A stretch of DNA of 64,000 bases. It comes from an uncultured Massilia sp. (GTDB lineage Bacteria > Pseudomonadota > Gammaproteobacteria > Burkholderiales > Burkholderiaceae). Below are positions 25,265 to 35,432 of the stretch, one piece after another (position 1 is the first letter of the stretch; the number at the start of each line of letters is the position of its first letter). The notes beneath the pieces are model-generated. The model ran no database searches. It was not told the origin of the DNA and saw only the letters and a program-made list of their open reading frames with translations. The stretch lies in contig CAMLMV010000033.1 of NCBI GenBank assembly GCA_946481275.1, positions 1-64,000 of the forward strand, written 5' to 3'. A program made the position numbers and the translations under genes.

Positions 25265-27199
25265 ATGGCCCCCGACCTCTACCTCGACGCAAACGCCACT
25301 TCGCCAGTGCTGGCTTCCGCAATCGCCGCCGCGGTCGAGGCGATGGAGGCCTCGTTCGGCAATCCGAGCAGCAGCCACGCCACCGGCCTGCGCGCCAAAT
25401 GCATCCTCGACACGACCCGTGCGCGCGCCCGCCGCGTGCTCGGCGCCGGGCCGGGCCGGGTGCTGTTCACCAGCGGCGCCACGGAAGGCATCCAGACCGC
25501 GGTGCTGTCGGCTTTATGCGCCGTGCGCGAACGCCGCGCCGCCGGGGAGGACTGCGGCGACCTGCTGGTCTATGGCGCCACCGAACACAAGGCCGTGTCG
25601 GAAAGCCTCGCGCACTGGAACCGCCTGCTCGGCACCGGACTCACCTTGCAGGCGCTGCCCGTCGATGCCGCCGGACGCCATCGCCTGGACGTCCTGCGCG
25701 ACCTGGCGCCGCGCGCCGCGCTGGTCTGCACGATGGCGGCCAACAACGAGACGGGCGTCATCTCCGACCTGGACGGCATCGCCCGCGTGCTGCGCGCGAG
25801 CGGATCGAAAGCCTACTGGATGGTCGACTGCGTGCAGGCGCTGGGCAAGCTGCCGCTCGACCTGGCGAACACGCGCATCGACTACGCGCCGTTCTCCGGT
25901 CATAAGCTGCATGCGCCGAAAGGCATCGGCATCCTGTACGTGCGCGACGGCGCGCCGTACACGCCGCTGATGATCGGCGGCGGCCAGGAAGGCGGGCAGC
26001 GCTCCGGCACGGAAAACATGGCCGGCATCGCCGCCCTCGGGGCCGTGCTGGCCGCACTGGAAGACGGCACGACGTTCCGCACGCACGCCGAGCTGGCCGC
26101 CATGCGCGACCGTCTCGCGGCCGCGCTGCGCGACGCGTTTCCCGGCATCGTCTTCAACGCCCCGTTCGAACACACGTTGCCGACCACCCTGAATTTTGCC
26201 GTGCCCGGCGTCTCCAGCAAGGACCTGCTCGACCTGTTCGATGCGGCCGGCGTGCGCGTCAGCGCGGGGTCGGCCTGTTCCGCCGCCAAATCAACTCCCA
26301 GTTATGTGCTGGAGGCGATGGGACTGCCAACGTGGCGCAGCGGCGGTGCCGTGCGCCTGTCGATCGGGCCGCTCGCGGACGACGCGTTCATCGACGCCGC
26401 CTGCGCGCGCATCCGCCGCTGCGGCGACGCGTTGCGCGCGTCGCCGCTCAAGGGCGATCAACTTCGCGGCAACCCGGGCGTGATGCAGGTCAGCGGCGAC
26501 GGGCGGCATGGCTGGATCGTGTTCGATGCCGAAACCTGCGTCGCGATCGATCCGCCGCCCGGGCAGCTTGAGCGCATCGCCGCGCTCGCGCGCGACGCGG
26601 GCCTGCGTATGGAGGAATTCGACGCTGCGGAGCGCGCCGCCGTCGCGCTGGACGACGGCAGTCATGCGCCCTGCATGACCATCGGCGGCGCCGTGCTGGC
26701 CCGTTTGCCGGATGGCTGGCTGCTGGGCGACGCGCAAGACGGCCGCTTGCCGCGCACGGCCGTGCGCCATGTCTTCGGCGCCGTCGACGCCGCGCGCCTG
26801 GCGCAGGTCGCGCACGATACGGCCGTCGTCTGCCACGGCACCGACGTCGACGGCCTGGCCTGCGCCACGCTGGGAGCCGTCCGCGACGCCGGTGCGCCCG
26901 GCCAGCTGCACCCGGACACGCTGGACGTGTTCCTGCGCCGCCACGCGGACGCGCTGCTCGTCGACGTGCGCGAAGCCGGCGAAGCTGCAGCGGGTGCGAT
27001 GACCTTGCACGGCCGCGCGGCGCAGCACGTGCCGCTGTCGCGCCTCGCGGAGCATCTGCCGGGGTGGTTGTCCGATCCGCCCCGGCCGATCGTGTTCGTC
27101 TGCCGCAGTGGGAACCGTAGCGCGAAGGCCGCCCAGTGCCTGCGCCGCGCGGGACATGCGCAGGCGTGGACCCTCGTGGGCGGGCTCGCGCTGGCGTAA
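25265..27199 (+). CDS. Cysteine desulfurase fused to a degenerate MBL-like segment and a rhodanese domain
   Basis: A 644-residue fusion. Residues 1-385 are a NifS/IscS-type PLP enzyme: ANNETG, the Schiff-base Lys K214 in FSGHKLHAPKG, conserved His in ATEHKAV, and catalytic C338 in SAGSACSAAKSTPS. Residues about 400-530 look like a decayed metallo-beta-lactamase fold of the persulfide dioxygenase kind (IVFDAETCVAIDPPPGQLERIAALARDAGLR) but no THxHxDH metal site is visible. Residues about 550-644 are a rhodanese with active-site C613 in FVCRSGNRS. I infer persulfide made on C338 is handed to C613 within one chain. No IscU or tRNA thiolation gene is adjacent. Confidence 0.88.
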   Translation: MAPDLYLDANATSPVLASAIAAAVEAMEASFGNPSSSHATGLRAKCILDTTRARARRVLGAGPGRVLFTSGATEGIQTAVLSALCAVRERRAAGEDCGDLLVYGATEHKAVSESLAHWNRLLGTGLTLQALPVDAAGRHRLDVLRDLAPRAALVCTMAANNETGVISDLDGIARVLRASGSKAYWMVDCVQALGKLPLDLANTRIDYAPFSGHKLHAPKGIGILYVRDGAPYTPLMIGGGQEGGQRSGTENMAGIAALGAVLAALEDGTTFRTHAELAAMRDRLAAALRDAFPGIVFNAPFEHTLPTTLNFAVPGVSSKDLLDLFDAAGVRVSAGSACSAAKSTPSYVLEAMGLPTWRSGGAVRLSIGPLADDAFIDAACARIRRCGDALRASPLKGDQLRGNPGVMQVSGDGRHGWIVFDAETCVAIDPPPGQLERIAALARDAGLRMEEFDAAERAAVALDDGSHAPCMTIGGAVLARLPDGWLLGDAQDGRLPRTAVRHVFGAVDAARLAQVAHDTAVVCHGTDVDGLACATLGAVRDAGAPGQLHPDTLDVFLRRHADALLVDVREAGEAAAGAMTLHGRAAQHVPLSRLAEHLPGWLSDPPRPIVFVCRSGNRSAKAAQCLRRAGHAQAWTLVGGLALA

Positions 27200-27302
27200 G
27201 ACATACCGATCGTCAACGAGCGTTCGCTAACGCACAGTTTCCAGACACCTGATTGCTTAGCATGGCGGCAGCCGTGCGCCCTCGTCTTCACGCTGTATCC
27301 GA

Positions 27303-30300
27303 ATGGTCGCGTCCCGCGTCAGCCGGCGGTCGGTTGCGCACGCCACCATGAGGTCTCTGTTGAAAGAAGAAAAAGCGCTGCCGCCCGCAGCCGCCGGCGT
27401 CGCCGACGATGACGCCCCGCTGCGCGCCGAACTGTTTACTGCCGCCCAGATGGCCGTCCACGGCCGCCGCCTCGCCGCGCGCCATCAACTGGCCGACCAG
27501 GCGGGCAGCGACCGCCTGCTGGATCGCCTGGACGACAATGCCGCCGTCATCGCCGACGCCTGCGCCGGCCTCGCCCGCGCGGCCCGTGCCGGCGTGCGCC
27601 TGCCGCCGGCGGCCGAAGCGCTGCTCGACCACGCCTGGCTGATCGACGACCACGTCCGCCTCGCGCGCCGCCACCTCCCCGACGACGATTGCCGCGCGCT
27701 GCCCTGTTTGCAGGACGCTGAAGCGCGGGGCAATCCGCGCGTGTACCAGCTGGCGCTGGACGTGATCGCGCATGGCGACGGCCGGCTGGACGCGGAAAGC
27801 CTGGCACGCTTCGTCGCCGCCTACCAGGAAGGCGCGCCGCTGGCGCTGGCGGAACTGTCGGCACTGCCGGTCATGCTGCGCCTCGCGCTGATCGAGAACC
27901 TGCGCCGCCTCGCCGTGCGCCAGGCCGACACCCGCCGCCAGCGCGTGCAGGCCAACCGCTGGGCCGACCGCATGACGGCCAGGGCCGAGGAGCGCCCCGG
28001 CGACCTGATCCTCGTCGTGGCCGACATGGTGCGCGACGTGCAGCCGATGAGTTCCGGCTTCGTGGCCGAACTCGCGCGCCGGCTGCAGGGCCGCGGCGGT
28101 CCGCTCACGCAGGCCTTGCAATGGATCGCCACGCGCCTCGCGGACGAAGGCCGCACGATCGACCAGGCCATGCAGGCCGACGTCACGCAGCAGGCCGCCG
28201 ACGACGTCTCGGTCGCGCATTCCATCGCCAGCCTGCGCCTGCTGGGCAGCATGGACTGGCGTGAATTCGTCGAGACGATGAGCGCCGTCGAGCAGGCGCT
28301 GCGCGGCGACCCGGCCGGCGTCTACGGCCGCATGGACGGCGCCACGCGCGACCATTACCGCCACGTGGTCGGGCGCCTCGCGCGCCAGGGCGGAAGGCGC
28401 GAGATCGAAGTGGCGACGGAGGCGCTGGCGCTGGCGGCGGAAGGGCATGACGCGCGCCGGCGCCACGTGGGCCACTACCTGGCCGGCGAAGGGCTGTCCT
28501 TGCTGAAGCAGCGCCTGAACATGCGTCCCGGCCGCGTACGGGCGCTGCCGGCCTGGCTGGGCGCCGCCGGCGCGTGCACCGCGGCGTTCGCGGGGGCGGC
28601 CGTCGTCCATGCGGCACAGGATGGCGCCGGCCCCGCGCTGCTCGTCGCGATCGGCCTGCTGGGTGCGCTCGGTGCGAGCCGGCTCGCGCTGGCCCTCGTC
28701 GACCTGATGGCCGCGCGGCTCGTCGCGCCGGCGCCGCTGCCGCGCATGGATTTCGGCGCCGGCATCCCGCCCGACGCCCGCGCCATCGTCGTCGTGCCCG
28801 CGCTGCTGTACAGCCGCGACAACGTGACGGCCCTCGTCGAGGCACTGGAGGTGCACTATCTCGCCAACCGCGACCCGCATGTGCGCTTCTGCCTCCTGAC
28901 CGACCTGCCCGACGCGCCGCAGCAAGAGGTGTTCGGCGATGCCGACCTGGTCGAGCAGGCGCGCGCCGCCATCGCCGCGCTGAATGCGAAACACGGAGAA
29001 CACCGGCCATTCCTGCTGCTGCACCGCCAGCGCACGTGGAGCGACGGCGAGGGCGCATGGATCGGCCGCGAGCGCAAGCGCGGCAAGCTGGAAGACCTGA
29101 ACGCGTTCCTGCTGCGCGGCGAGCGCGCGCCGTTCGCCGTGATCGAAGGCCCCGTCGACGGCCTGGACGAGATCCGCTACGTGATCACGGTGGACGCCGA
29201 GACCCGGCTGCCGCGCGACGCCGCCCGCGCCCTCGTCGCGACGATGGCGCATCCGCTGAACCACCCCGTGCTCGACGACGCGGGCCGGCGCGTGGTGGCC
29301 GGCCACGGCGCGCTGCAGCCGCGCGTGACGGCCGCGCTGCCGCCGGAACATGCGTCGCGCTACGAACGCCTGTGCGGCGGCGCCGCACCCGGCATCGACC
29401 AGGACCTGTTCGGCGAAAGCACGTTCGCGGGCCAGGGCATCTACGACCTGGCCGCGTACGACCGTGTGCTGCGCGGACGCCTGCCGGAGGACCGCGTGCT
29501 GTCGCACGACCTGCTGGAAGGCTGCTACCTGCGTGCCGGCCGGCCCGCCGACACCCACCTCGTGGCGCCGTGCCCGGCGCGCTACAGCGACGACGTCGCC
29601 CGCCGCCACCGCGCGATCCGCGGCGACTGGCAACTGGCCGGCTGGCTGCGCGACCGCGTGCCGCGGGCGGACGGCAGCCGCGAAGCGAATCCGTTGCCGC
29701 CGCTGGCGCGCTGGACCCTGTTCGACAGCCTGCGCCGCAGCCTCGTCGCGCCCGCGCTGTGCATCCTGCTGGTGCTGTGCTGGGCGCTGCTGCCGGCGCC
29801 CCCGTTCTGGAGCGCGGCCGTGCTGGCCGTGTTCTTCGTGCCGTTCGCGCTGCGCACGCTCGTCGCCCTGGCCGACAAGCCGCACGACGCCGCGCCCGGC
29901 GCGCACCTGCTGCATTGCGCGCACGACGCGCGCATCGGCCTGTATCACGCGCTGCTGGATACGGCCTTCCTGCCGCACGAGGCCAGCTACAGCGTGGACG
30001 CGATCGCGCGCGGCGCGTGGCGCATGCTCGTGTCGAAACGGCACCGCCTGGAATGGCGCGCGCCCAGCCTGTCGCGCTCCAGCACGGACATGGAGTCGAA
30101 CTGGCAGAACATGTGGTTCGCGCCCGCGTTCGCGGTGGGCGTCGCCGTGCTGCTCAGCTTTGCGAATCCGCTGGCGCTGTTCGCGGCCGCGCCCCTGCTG
30201 CTGCTGTGGTTCCTGTCGCCCGTGGTGGCGTGGTGGGTCAGCCTGCCGGCCGCGCGTCACGCACCGCACCTGGCGGACGCGCAACGCCGCTTCCTGCGCA

Positions 30301-33300
30301 CGACGGCGCGCCGCACGTGGGCATTCTTCGAGGACCACGTCACGGCGGAGGAGAACTGGCTGCCGCCGGACCATGTGCAGGAACATCCGGCCCCCGTCGT
30401 GGCGCACCGCACGTCGCCCTCGAGCATGGGCCTTGCGCTGCTGGCCAACGTGACGGCCTGGGATTTCGGCTATGCCGCCACGGGCGACCTGCTGGCGCGC
30501 ACGCGCGCGACACTCCAGACGATGGGCCGGCTGGAGCGCCGGCGCGGCCATTTCCACGACGGGTACGATACGCGCACGCTGGAGCCGCTGTCCGCGTCGA
30601 TCAGCGGCAGCGGCAATCTGGCGGCGCACCTGCTCACGCTCGCCGCCGGCCTGGAACGGCTGGCCGACGAGCCCATCGCCTCCAGCCGCGCGCTGGACGG
30701 CATCCGCGACACGCTGGACGTCGTCGAAGACCACGCGGTATCGTCCGCGCCCGCCGTGCGCGCGGCGATCGCCGCGCTGCGCCTGCACCTGACGCCGGAG
30801 CGTTGCCGCACCGCGGGCACGTTGCCGGGCCTCGCCGATTGCCTGCAGGCGCTGGCGCGCCACGCCGAGGCGCTGTGTGCCGCCGTGCCGGACGACGCCG
30901 ATGCGCACGTACGCGACTGGGCCGGCAGGCTGGCGCGGCAGGCGGCGGCCGCGCACGCGGACCTGCTGGCGATGGCGCCGTGGATGCGCGTCGTGCAGGA
31001 ATACGTGATCGATTCGAGCCTCACGCGCATCCCGACCGTGCGCGAGCTGGCCGGCTTCGGCATGAAGGCGCCCGGCGACGGCCTGGAGCCGGACGAGCGC
31101 ACGCGCCAGCTGCTGCTCGCCGGCCTCGTCGAGGAAGGCAGCGCCAACGCGCGCGCGCGCCTGCAGGAGATCGAACAGCTGGCCCACGCCGCGCGCGCGT
31201 GCGCCGACATGGACCTTGGCCTGCTGGCCGACGAAGATCCGGGATGGCTCGCATCGGATGCGCGCCTGGCCACCTTCACCGGCATCGCGCGCGGCCAGCT
31301 CACGCAGGAACGCTGGTACGCGCTGGGCCGCCAGTTGTGCCGCGCGTACGGCCAGCAAATGCTGCTGTCGTCGAACGGCGCGCTGGACGAGTACCTGGCG
31401 CCGCTGCTGGTGATGCCGACGTACCGCGACACGCTGCTGGACCGGACGTACCGCGGCATCGTCCTCGCGCAGGCCGAATACGGCCGCCGCCGCGATGTGC
31501 CGTGGGGCTTTGCGGCGTCCGGCTGCAACGCGATGGACGCCGCGCTGCACTACCAGGTCCGCGCCTTCGGCATATCCGGGGCGGCCACGCAGCGGACGGC
31601 GGGCGAGGACCTCGTCGTCGCGCCGTACGCCGCAATGCTGGCCTTGATGGTCGAGCCGGAGCGTGCCTGCGCCAACCTGGAACGCATGGCGCAGCTGGGC
31701 TTCGCGGGCCGCTACGGTTTTTATGAAGCCGTCGACTACACGCCGGCGCGGCGGCCCGCGGGCCAGGCGTATGCCGTCGTGCGCGCGTTCATGGCGCACC
31801 ATCAGGGCATGGGTTTCCTTGCGCTGTCTTATTTGCTGCACGACCGGCCCATGCAGCGCCGCTTCGCCGCCGAACCGCAGTTCCAGGCCGCGTTGCCGCT
31901 GCTGCAGGAGCCGGCGCCGCCGGCGGGCACGGGGCGGCACGTGGAGACCGGTGATGTGCGCCAGCCGGCAACGGCGACCGATACGACCGCGCGCACGGTG
32001 ACGCGGCCGGATACCGCGCCGCAGGACGTGCAACTGCTGTCCAACGGCCGCTACCACGTGATGGTGACGGCGGGCGGCGCCGGCTACAGTGCCTGGCGCG
32101 ACCAGGCCGTCACGCGCTGGCGCGGGGATCCGACCGCCGACGACAGCGGCCATGTCTGCTACGTGCGCGACGTGGACAGCGGCGACGTGTGGTCGAACGC
32201 GTGGCGGCCCACGCTGGCGCGTCCCGAGCATTACGAAGCCCGGTTCTCCGAAGGCCGCGCGGCATTCCGCCGGCGCGACCACGGCATCGAACTGCACACG
32301 GAAATCACCGTCGCGCCCGACGACGACGTCGAACTGCGCCGCCTGCGTATCGCCAACCGGACGGGCGCAACGCGCACCATCGAGCTGGCGAGTCATGCGG
32401 AGGTGGTGCCGGCAGCCGTGCAGGTGGAGATCCTGGCGGAGCTGGGCGCGATCCTGTGCACGCGCGATCGGCAATGGCTGCTGAACGTGATGACGGTGCA
32501 CGGCGCGGACGCACCCGCGGCGCAGTTCGGGACGGACCGCGCCATGCCCGATCCGGCGCTGGCGATCCGCCGCATCGTCACGCTGGCGCCGCACCAGGAA
32601 GCGACGGTCGACGTCGTGCTGGGCGTGGCGGAGACGCGCGACCACGCGCTGCGCCTGATCGACAAATACAGCGACCGCCACGTGGCCGACCGCGTGCCCG
32701 AACTCGCCTGGACCCATGGCCAGGTCATGCTGCGCCAGTTGAACGCGAACGAGGCGGACGCCCAGCTGTACGCGCGCCTGGCCGGCAGCGTGCTGTATCC
32801 GCAGCCCGCGCTGCGCGCCGATCCGGCCGTCATCGCGCGCAACCAGCGTGGCCGCGCCGACCTGGAAGCGCTCGGCATTCCGGGCGACCGTCCCCTCGTG
32901 CTGCTGCACCTGCGCGACGCCGCGAACCTCGACCTCGCGCGCCAGCTGGTCCAGGCGTACACGTGGTGGCGGGCGAAAGGGCTCGCCGCGAACCTCGTGA
33001 TCTGGTGCGACGGCCCGGCGGCGCTGCACGACGAGGTTGCGCACCTGCCCGGCGCGGGCGGCGTGTTCTTGTGCGCGTCCGAGCAACTGACGATGGAAGA
33101 CCGCATGCTGATGCAGGCCGTGGCGCGCGTGGTCCTGGCGGACGGGCAGGGCAGCCTCGCCGAACAACTGCGCCGTGCGGCCGCGCGCAAGGTGGAGCTG
33201 CCGCCGGCGCTCGTGCCGGCGGCACAGCCGGCGCAGTACGAACCGGACGCGCCGGCCGTGCCGGAACTCGTGTTCGGCAACGGCATCGGCGGCTTTACGG

Positions 33301-35432
33301 CCGACGGGCGCGAATATGTCATCCGCACGGGGGCGGGCCGGCACACACCCGCACCCTGGGTCAACGTGCTGGCGAGCCCGATGTTCGGCACGGTGATCTC
33401 GGAGAGCGGCCAGGCGTACAGCTGGAACCAGAACGCCCATGAATTCCGCCTGACGCCGTGGGGCGGCGGCGAAGTGTTTTATCTGCGCGACGAACAGACG
33501 GGGGTATTCTGGTCGCCCACGGCGCTGCCGGCGCCGTCCGGCGGCGACCACGTCACGCGCCACGGCTTCGGCTACAGCGTGTTCGAGCACGCGGCGCACG
33601 GCATCCGCAGCGAGCTGCTGACGTATGTGGCGCTGGACGCCCCGCTGAAGCACATCGTGCTCAAGCTGCGCAACGACGGGACCACGGCACGACGCCTGTC
33701 CGTCACGGGCTACGTGGAATGGGTGCTGGGCGAGCTGCGCGCGGAATCCGCGCCGCACGTGGTGACGGAACAGGATCCCGTCAGCGGCGCGCTGTTCGCC
33801 CGCAATGCGTGGAACGGGGATTTCGCCGGCCGCGTCGCGTTCTTCCACCTCGATGCCGAGCACGTGGCGTTTACCTGCGACCGCGCCGAATTCATCGGCC
33901 GCGACGGCAGTCTGGCCCATCCCGCCGCGCTCGGGCGCACGACGCTGTCGGGCCGCAGCGGCGCCGCGCTGGATCCGTGCGCGGCGCTGCAGACCTTCGT
34001 TGACCTGGCGCCGGGCGAGGAGCAGGAACTCGTGTTCATGCTGGGTGTGGGCGGACGCCGCAACCTGGACGCCACCGGCATGGTCCAGCGCCACAGCGGG
34101 CTGGCAGCGGCCGCCGCCGACCTGGCGCGCGCGCGCGACTTCTGGGACGACACGCTGGGCGCCGTCCGCATCGAGACGCCGGAGCCGGCGCTCGACGTGC
34201 TCGTCAACGGCTGGTTGATGTATCAGGCGATCGCGTGCCGCATGTGGGCGCGCACGAGCCATGACCAGCCGGTCGGCGCGTACCGTTTCCGCGACCAGCT
34301 GCAGGATGCGATGGCCGCCGTGCACGTGCGTCCGGAACTGCTGCGCGACCACATCCTGCTGTTTGCCGGCCACCAGTTCGTCGAAGGCGACGTGCAGCGC
34401 TGGTGGCATCCGCCGACCGGACGCGGCGAGCGCACGTCCAGCCCCGACGACGCCCTGTGGCTGCCGCTCGCCGTGCACCGCTATGTCGGCGTCACGGGCG
34501 ACTACGCGCTGCTGGACGAGATCGCGCCGTTCATCGAAGGCCGCGTGCTCAAGCAGGACGAGGCGGCGTATTGCGACCTGCCGGTCCGTTCGCAGGAGCA
34601 GGCCAGCATCTACGAACACTGCGTGCGCGCGCTGCGCCGCGCCCTCGTGTTCGGCCCGCACGGCCTGCCGCCCGGCGGCGGCGGCGAGAGCGTCAGGCTC
34701 GGGTTCTTCCTGTACGACGCGCTGTGCCGCTTCGCCGAACTCGCCGAGCGCCGCGGCGACTACGGCTTCTGCACGACGTGCCGCAGCGCGGCCCAGGTCC
34801 TCGCGCACAACATCGACGGCAACGCGTGGGACGACGGCCGCATCGATGCGGCCACGCAAAGCTGGGCCGTGCTGTCCGGCGCGGCCGACCGGGACCGCGC
34901 GCGCAGCGCGATGGACGCGGTGGACGCGGATCTCGTGCGCGACGGCGGCGGCGACCAGGACACGCAGGCGGCGATCTGGGCGGCGATGGCGTTCGCGCAC
35001 CTGGGCGACACGGAGCGCGCGTGGGCACTGGCGCGCCTGCTCGTTCCGGTCGGGCACGCACGCACGGCGCCGTATGTGATGACGGCAAGCTGGTACGCGG
35101 GCTCGGCCGGCTGGATGTACCGGTTGATCGCCGAATCGTTGCTCGGTGTGACGCGAGCCGGCGAAACCCTGACCTTGATGCCACGCCTGCCTGCCGCCTG
35201 GGAAGGCTTCCGTCTACACTACCGCTACCGCGGCAGCCAGTACACGATCGCTGTGCGGCGCGCGGACGAGCCGCTGCTCCGTGTGGACGGGGTGGCGCAG
35301 CAGGGCAATACGATCGCGCTGGTGGACGACGGCCGGACGCACGAGGTGGAGCTGCACGTGGCCAGCCGCCACGACATGGCCGCCCCGGCGCCGCACATGA
35401 ACTGGACGACCTGCGAAAAGATGCGACCATGA
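27303..35432 (+). CDS. Cyclic beta-1,2-glucan synthase-like membrane glycosyltransferase/GH94 protein
   Basis: A 2709-residue inner-membrane enzyme similar in size and layout to rhizobial NdvB and Brucella Cgs (about 2800 residues). Membrane helices occur near 416-475, 812-860 and 937-985. The GT84 glucosyltransferase domain begins about residue 482 (VVVPALLYSRDNVTALVEALEVHYLANRDPHVRF). The middle region holds the glucoamylase-like part (about 1000-1500). The C-terminal GH94 phosphorylase-like domain (about 1990-2640) has Y-R-F-R-D-Q-L-Q-D ending at D2335, the position of the GH94 general acid. The product would be a cyclic periplasmic glucan made from UDP-glucose. The next gene starts inside its stop (ATGA). 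ATG 27303 is assumed; ATG 27348 is an alternative. The 103 bp before it show no clear promoter. Confidence 0.88.
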   Translation: MVASRVSRRSVAHATMRSLLKEEKALPPAAAGVADDDAPLRAELFTAAQMAVHGRRLAARHQLADQAGSDRLLDRLDDNAAVIADACAGLARAARAGVRLPPAAEALLDHAWLIDDHVRLARRHLPDDDCRALPCLQDAEARGNPRVYQLALDVIAHGDGRLDAESLARFVAAYQEGAPLALAELSALPVMLRLALIENLRRLAVRQADTRRQRVQANRWADRMTARAEERPGDLILVVADMVRDVQPMSSGFVAELARRLQGRGGPLTQALQWIATRLADEGRTIDQAMQADVTQQAADDVSVAHSIASLRLLGSMDWREFVETMSAVEQALRGDPAGVYGRMDGATRDHYRHVVGRLARQGGRREIEVATEALALAAEGHDARRRHVGHYLAGEGLSLLKQRLNMRPGRVRALPAWLGAAGACTAAFAGAAVVHAAQDGAGPALLVAIGLLGALGASRLALALVDLMAARLVAPAPLPRMDFGAGIPPDARAIVVVPALLYSRDNVTALVEALEVHYLANRDPHVRFCLLTDLPDAPQQEVFGDADLVEQARAAIAALNAKHGEHRPFLLLHRQRTWSDGEGAWIGRERKRGKLEDLNAFLLRGERAPFAVIEGPVDGLDEIRYVITVDAETRLPRDAARALVATMAHPLNHPVLDDAGRRVVAGHGALQPRVTAALPPEHASRYERLCGGAAPGIDQDLFGESTFAGQGIYDLAAYDRVLRGRLPEDRVLSHDLLEGCYLRAGRPADTHLVAPCPARYSDDVARRHRAIRGDWQLAGWLRDRVPRADGSREANPLPPLARWTLFDSLRRSLVAPALCILLVLCWALLPAPPFWSAAVLAVFFVPFALRTLVALADKPHDAAPGAHLLHCAHDARIGLYHALLDTAFLPHEASYSVDAIARGAWRMLVSKRHRLEWRAPSLSRSSTDMESNWQNMWFAPAFAVGVAVLLSFANPLALFAAAPLLLLWFLSPVVAWWVSLPAARHAPHLADAQRRFLRTTARRTWAFFEDHVTAEENWLPPDHVQEHPAPVVAHRTSPSSMGLALLANVTAWDFGYAATGDLLARTRATLQTMGRLERRRGHFHDGYDTRTLEPLSASISGSGNLAAHLLTLAAGLERLADEPIASSRALDGIRDTLDVVEDHAVSSAPAVRAAIAALRLHLTPERCRTAGTLPGLADCLQALARHAEALCAAVPDDADAHVRDWAGRLARQAAAAHADLLAMAPWMRVVQEYVIDSSLTRIPTVRELAGFGMKAPGDGLEPDERTRQLLLAGLVEEGSANARARLQEIEQLAHAARACADMDLGLLADEDPGWLASDARLATFTGIARGQLTQERWYALGRQLCRAYGQQMLLSSNGALDEYLAPLLVMPTYRDTLLDRTYRGIVLAQAEYGRRRDVPWGFAASGCNAMDAALHYQVRAFGISGAATQRTAGEDLVVAPYAAMLALMVEPERACANLERMAQLGFAGRYGFYEAVDYTPARRPAGQAYAVVRAFMAHHQGMGFLALSYLLHDRPMQRRFAAEPQFQAALPLLQEPAPPAGTGRHVETGDVRQPATATDTTARTVTRPDTAPQDVQLLSNGRYHVMVTAGGAGYSAWRDQAVTRWRGDPTADDSGHVCYVRDVDSGDVWSNAWRPTLARPEHYEARFSEGRAAFRRRDHGIELHTEITVAPDDDVELRRLRIANRTGATRTIELASHAEVVPAAVQVEILAELGAILCTRDRQWLLNVMTVHGADAPAAQFGTDRAMPDPALAIRRIVTLAPHQEATVDVVLGVAETRDHALRLIDKYSDRHVADRVPELAWTHGQVMLRQLNANEADAQLYARLAGSVLYPQPALRADPAVIARNQRGRADLEALGIPGDRPLVLLHLRDAANLDLARQLVQAYTWWRAKGLAANLVIWCDGPAALHDEVAHLPGAGGVFLCASEQLTMEDRMLMQAVARVVLADGQGSLAEQLRRAAARKVELPPALVPAAQPAQYEPDAPAVPELVFGNGIGGFTADGREYVIRTGAGRHTPAPWVNVLASPMFGTVISESGQAYSWNQNAHEFRLTPWGGGEVFYLRDEQTGVFWSPTALPAPSGGDHVTRHGFGYSVFEHAAHGIRSELLTYVALDAPLKHIVLKLRNDGTTARRLSVTGYVEWVLGELRAESAPHVVTEQDPVSGALFARNAWNGDFAGRVAFFHLDAEHVAFTCDRAEFIGRDGSLAHPAALGRTTLSGRSGAALDPCAALQTFVDLAPGEEQELVFMLGVGGRRNLDATGMVQRHSGLAAAAADLARARDFWDDTLGAVRIETPEPALDVLVNGWLMYQAIACRMWARTSHDQPVGAYRFRDQLQDAMAAVHVRPELLRDHILLFAGHQFVEGDVQRWWHPPTGRGERTSSPDDALWLPLAVHRYVGVTGDYALLDEIAPFIEGRVLKQDEAAYCDLPVRSQEQASIYEHCVRALRRALVFGPHGLPPGGGGESVRLGFFLYDALCRFAELAERRGDYGFCTTCRSAAQVLAHNIDGNAWDDGRIDAATQSWAVLSGAADRDRARSAMDAVDADLVRDGGGDQDTQAAIWAAMAFAHLGDTERAWALARLLVPVGHARTAPYVMTASWYAGSAGWMYRLIAESLLGVTRAGETLTLMPRLPAAWEGFRLHYRYRGSQYTIAVRRADEPLLRVDGVAQQGNTIALVDDGRTHEVELHVASRHDMAAPAPHMNWTTCEKMRP

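Noticed and set aside
27288..35057. A 2589-codon open frame on the minus strand across the glucan synthase gene
   Set aside because: GC-rich codon use leaves stop-free frames opposite long genes. The translation is Arg/His/Gln/Ala-rich with no recognisable domain, whereas the plus strand gives a clear NdvB-like protein.
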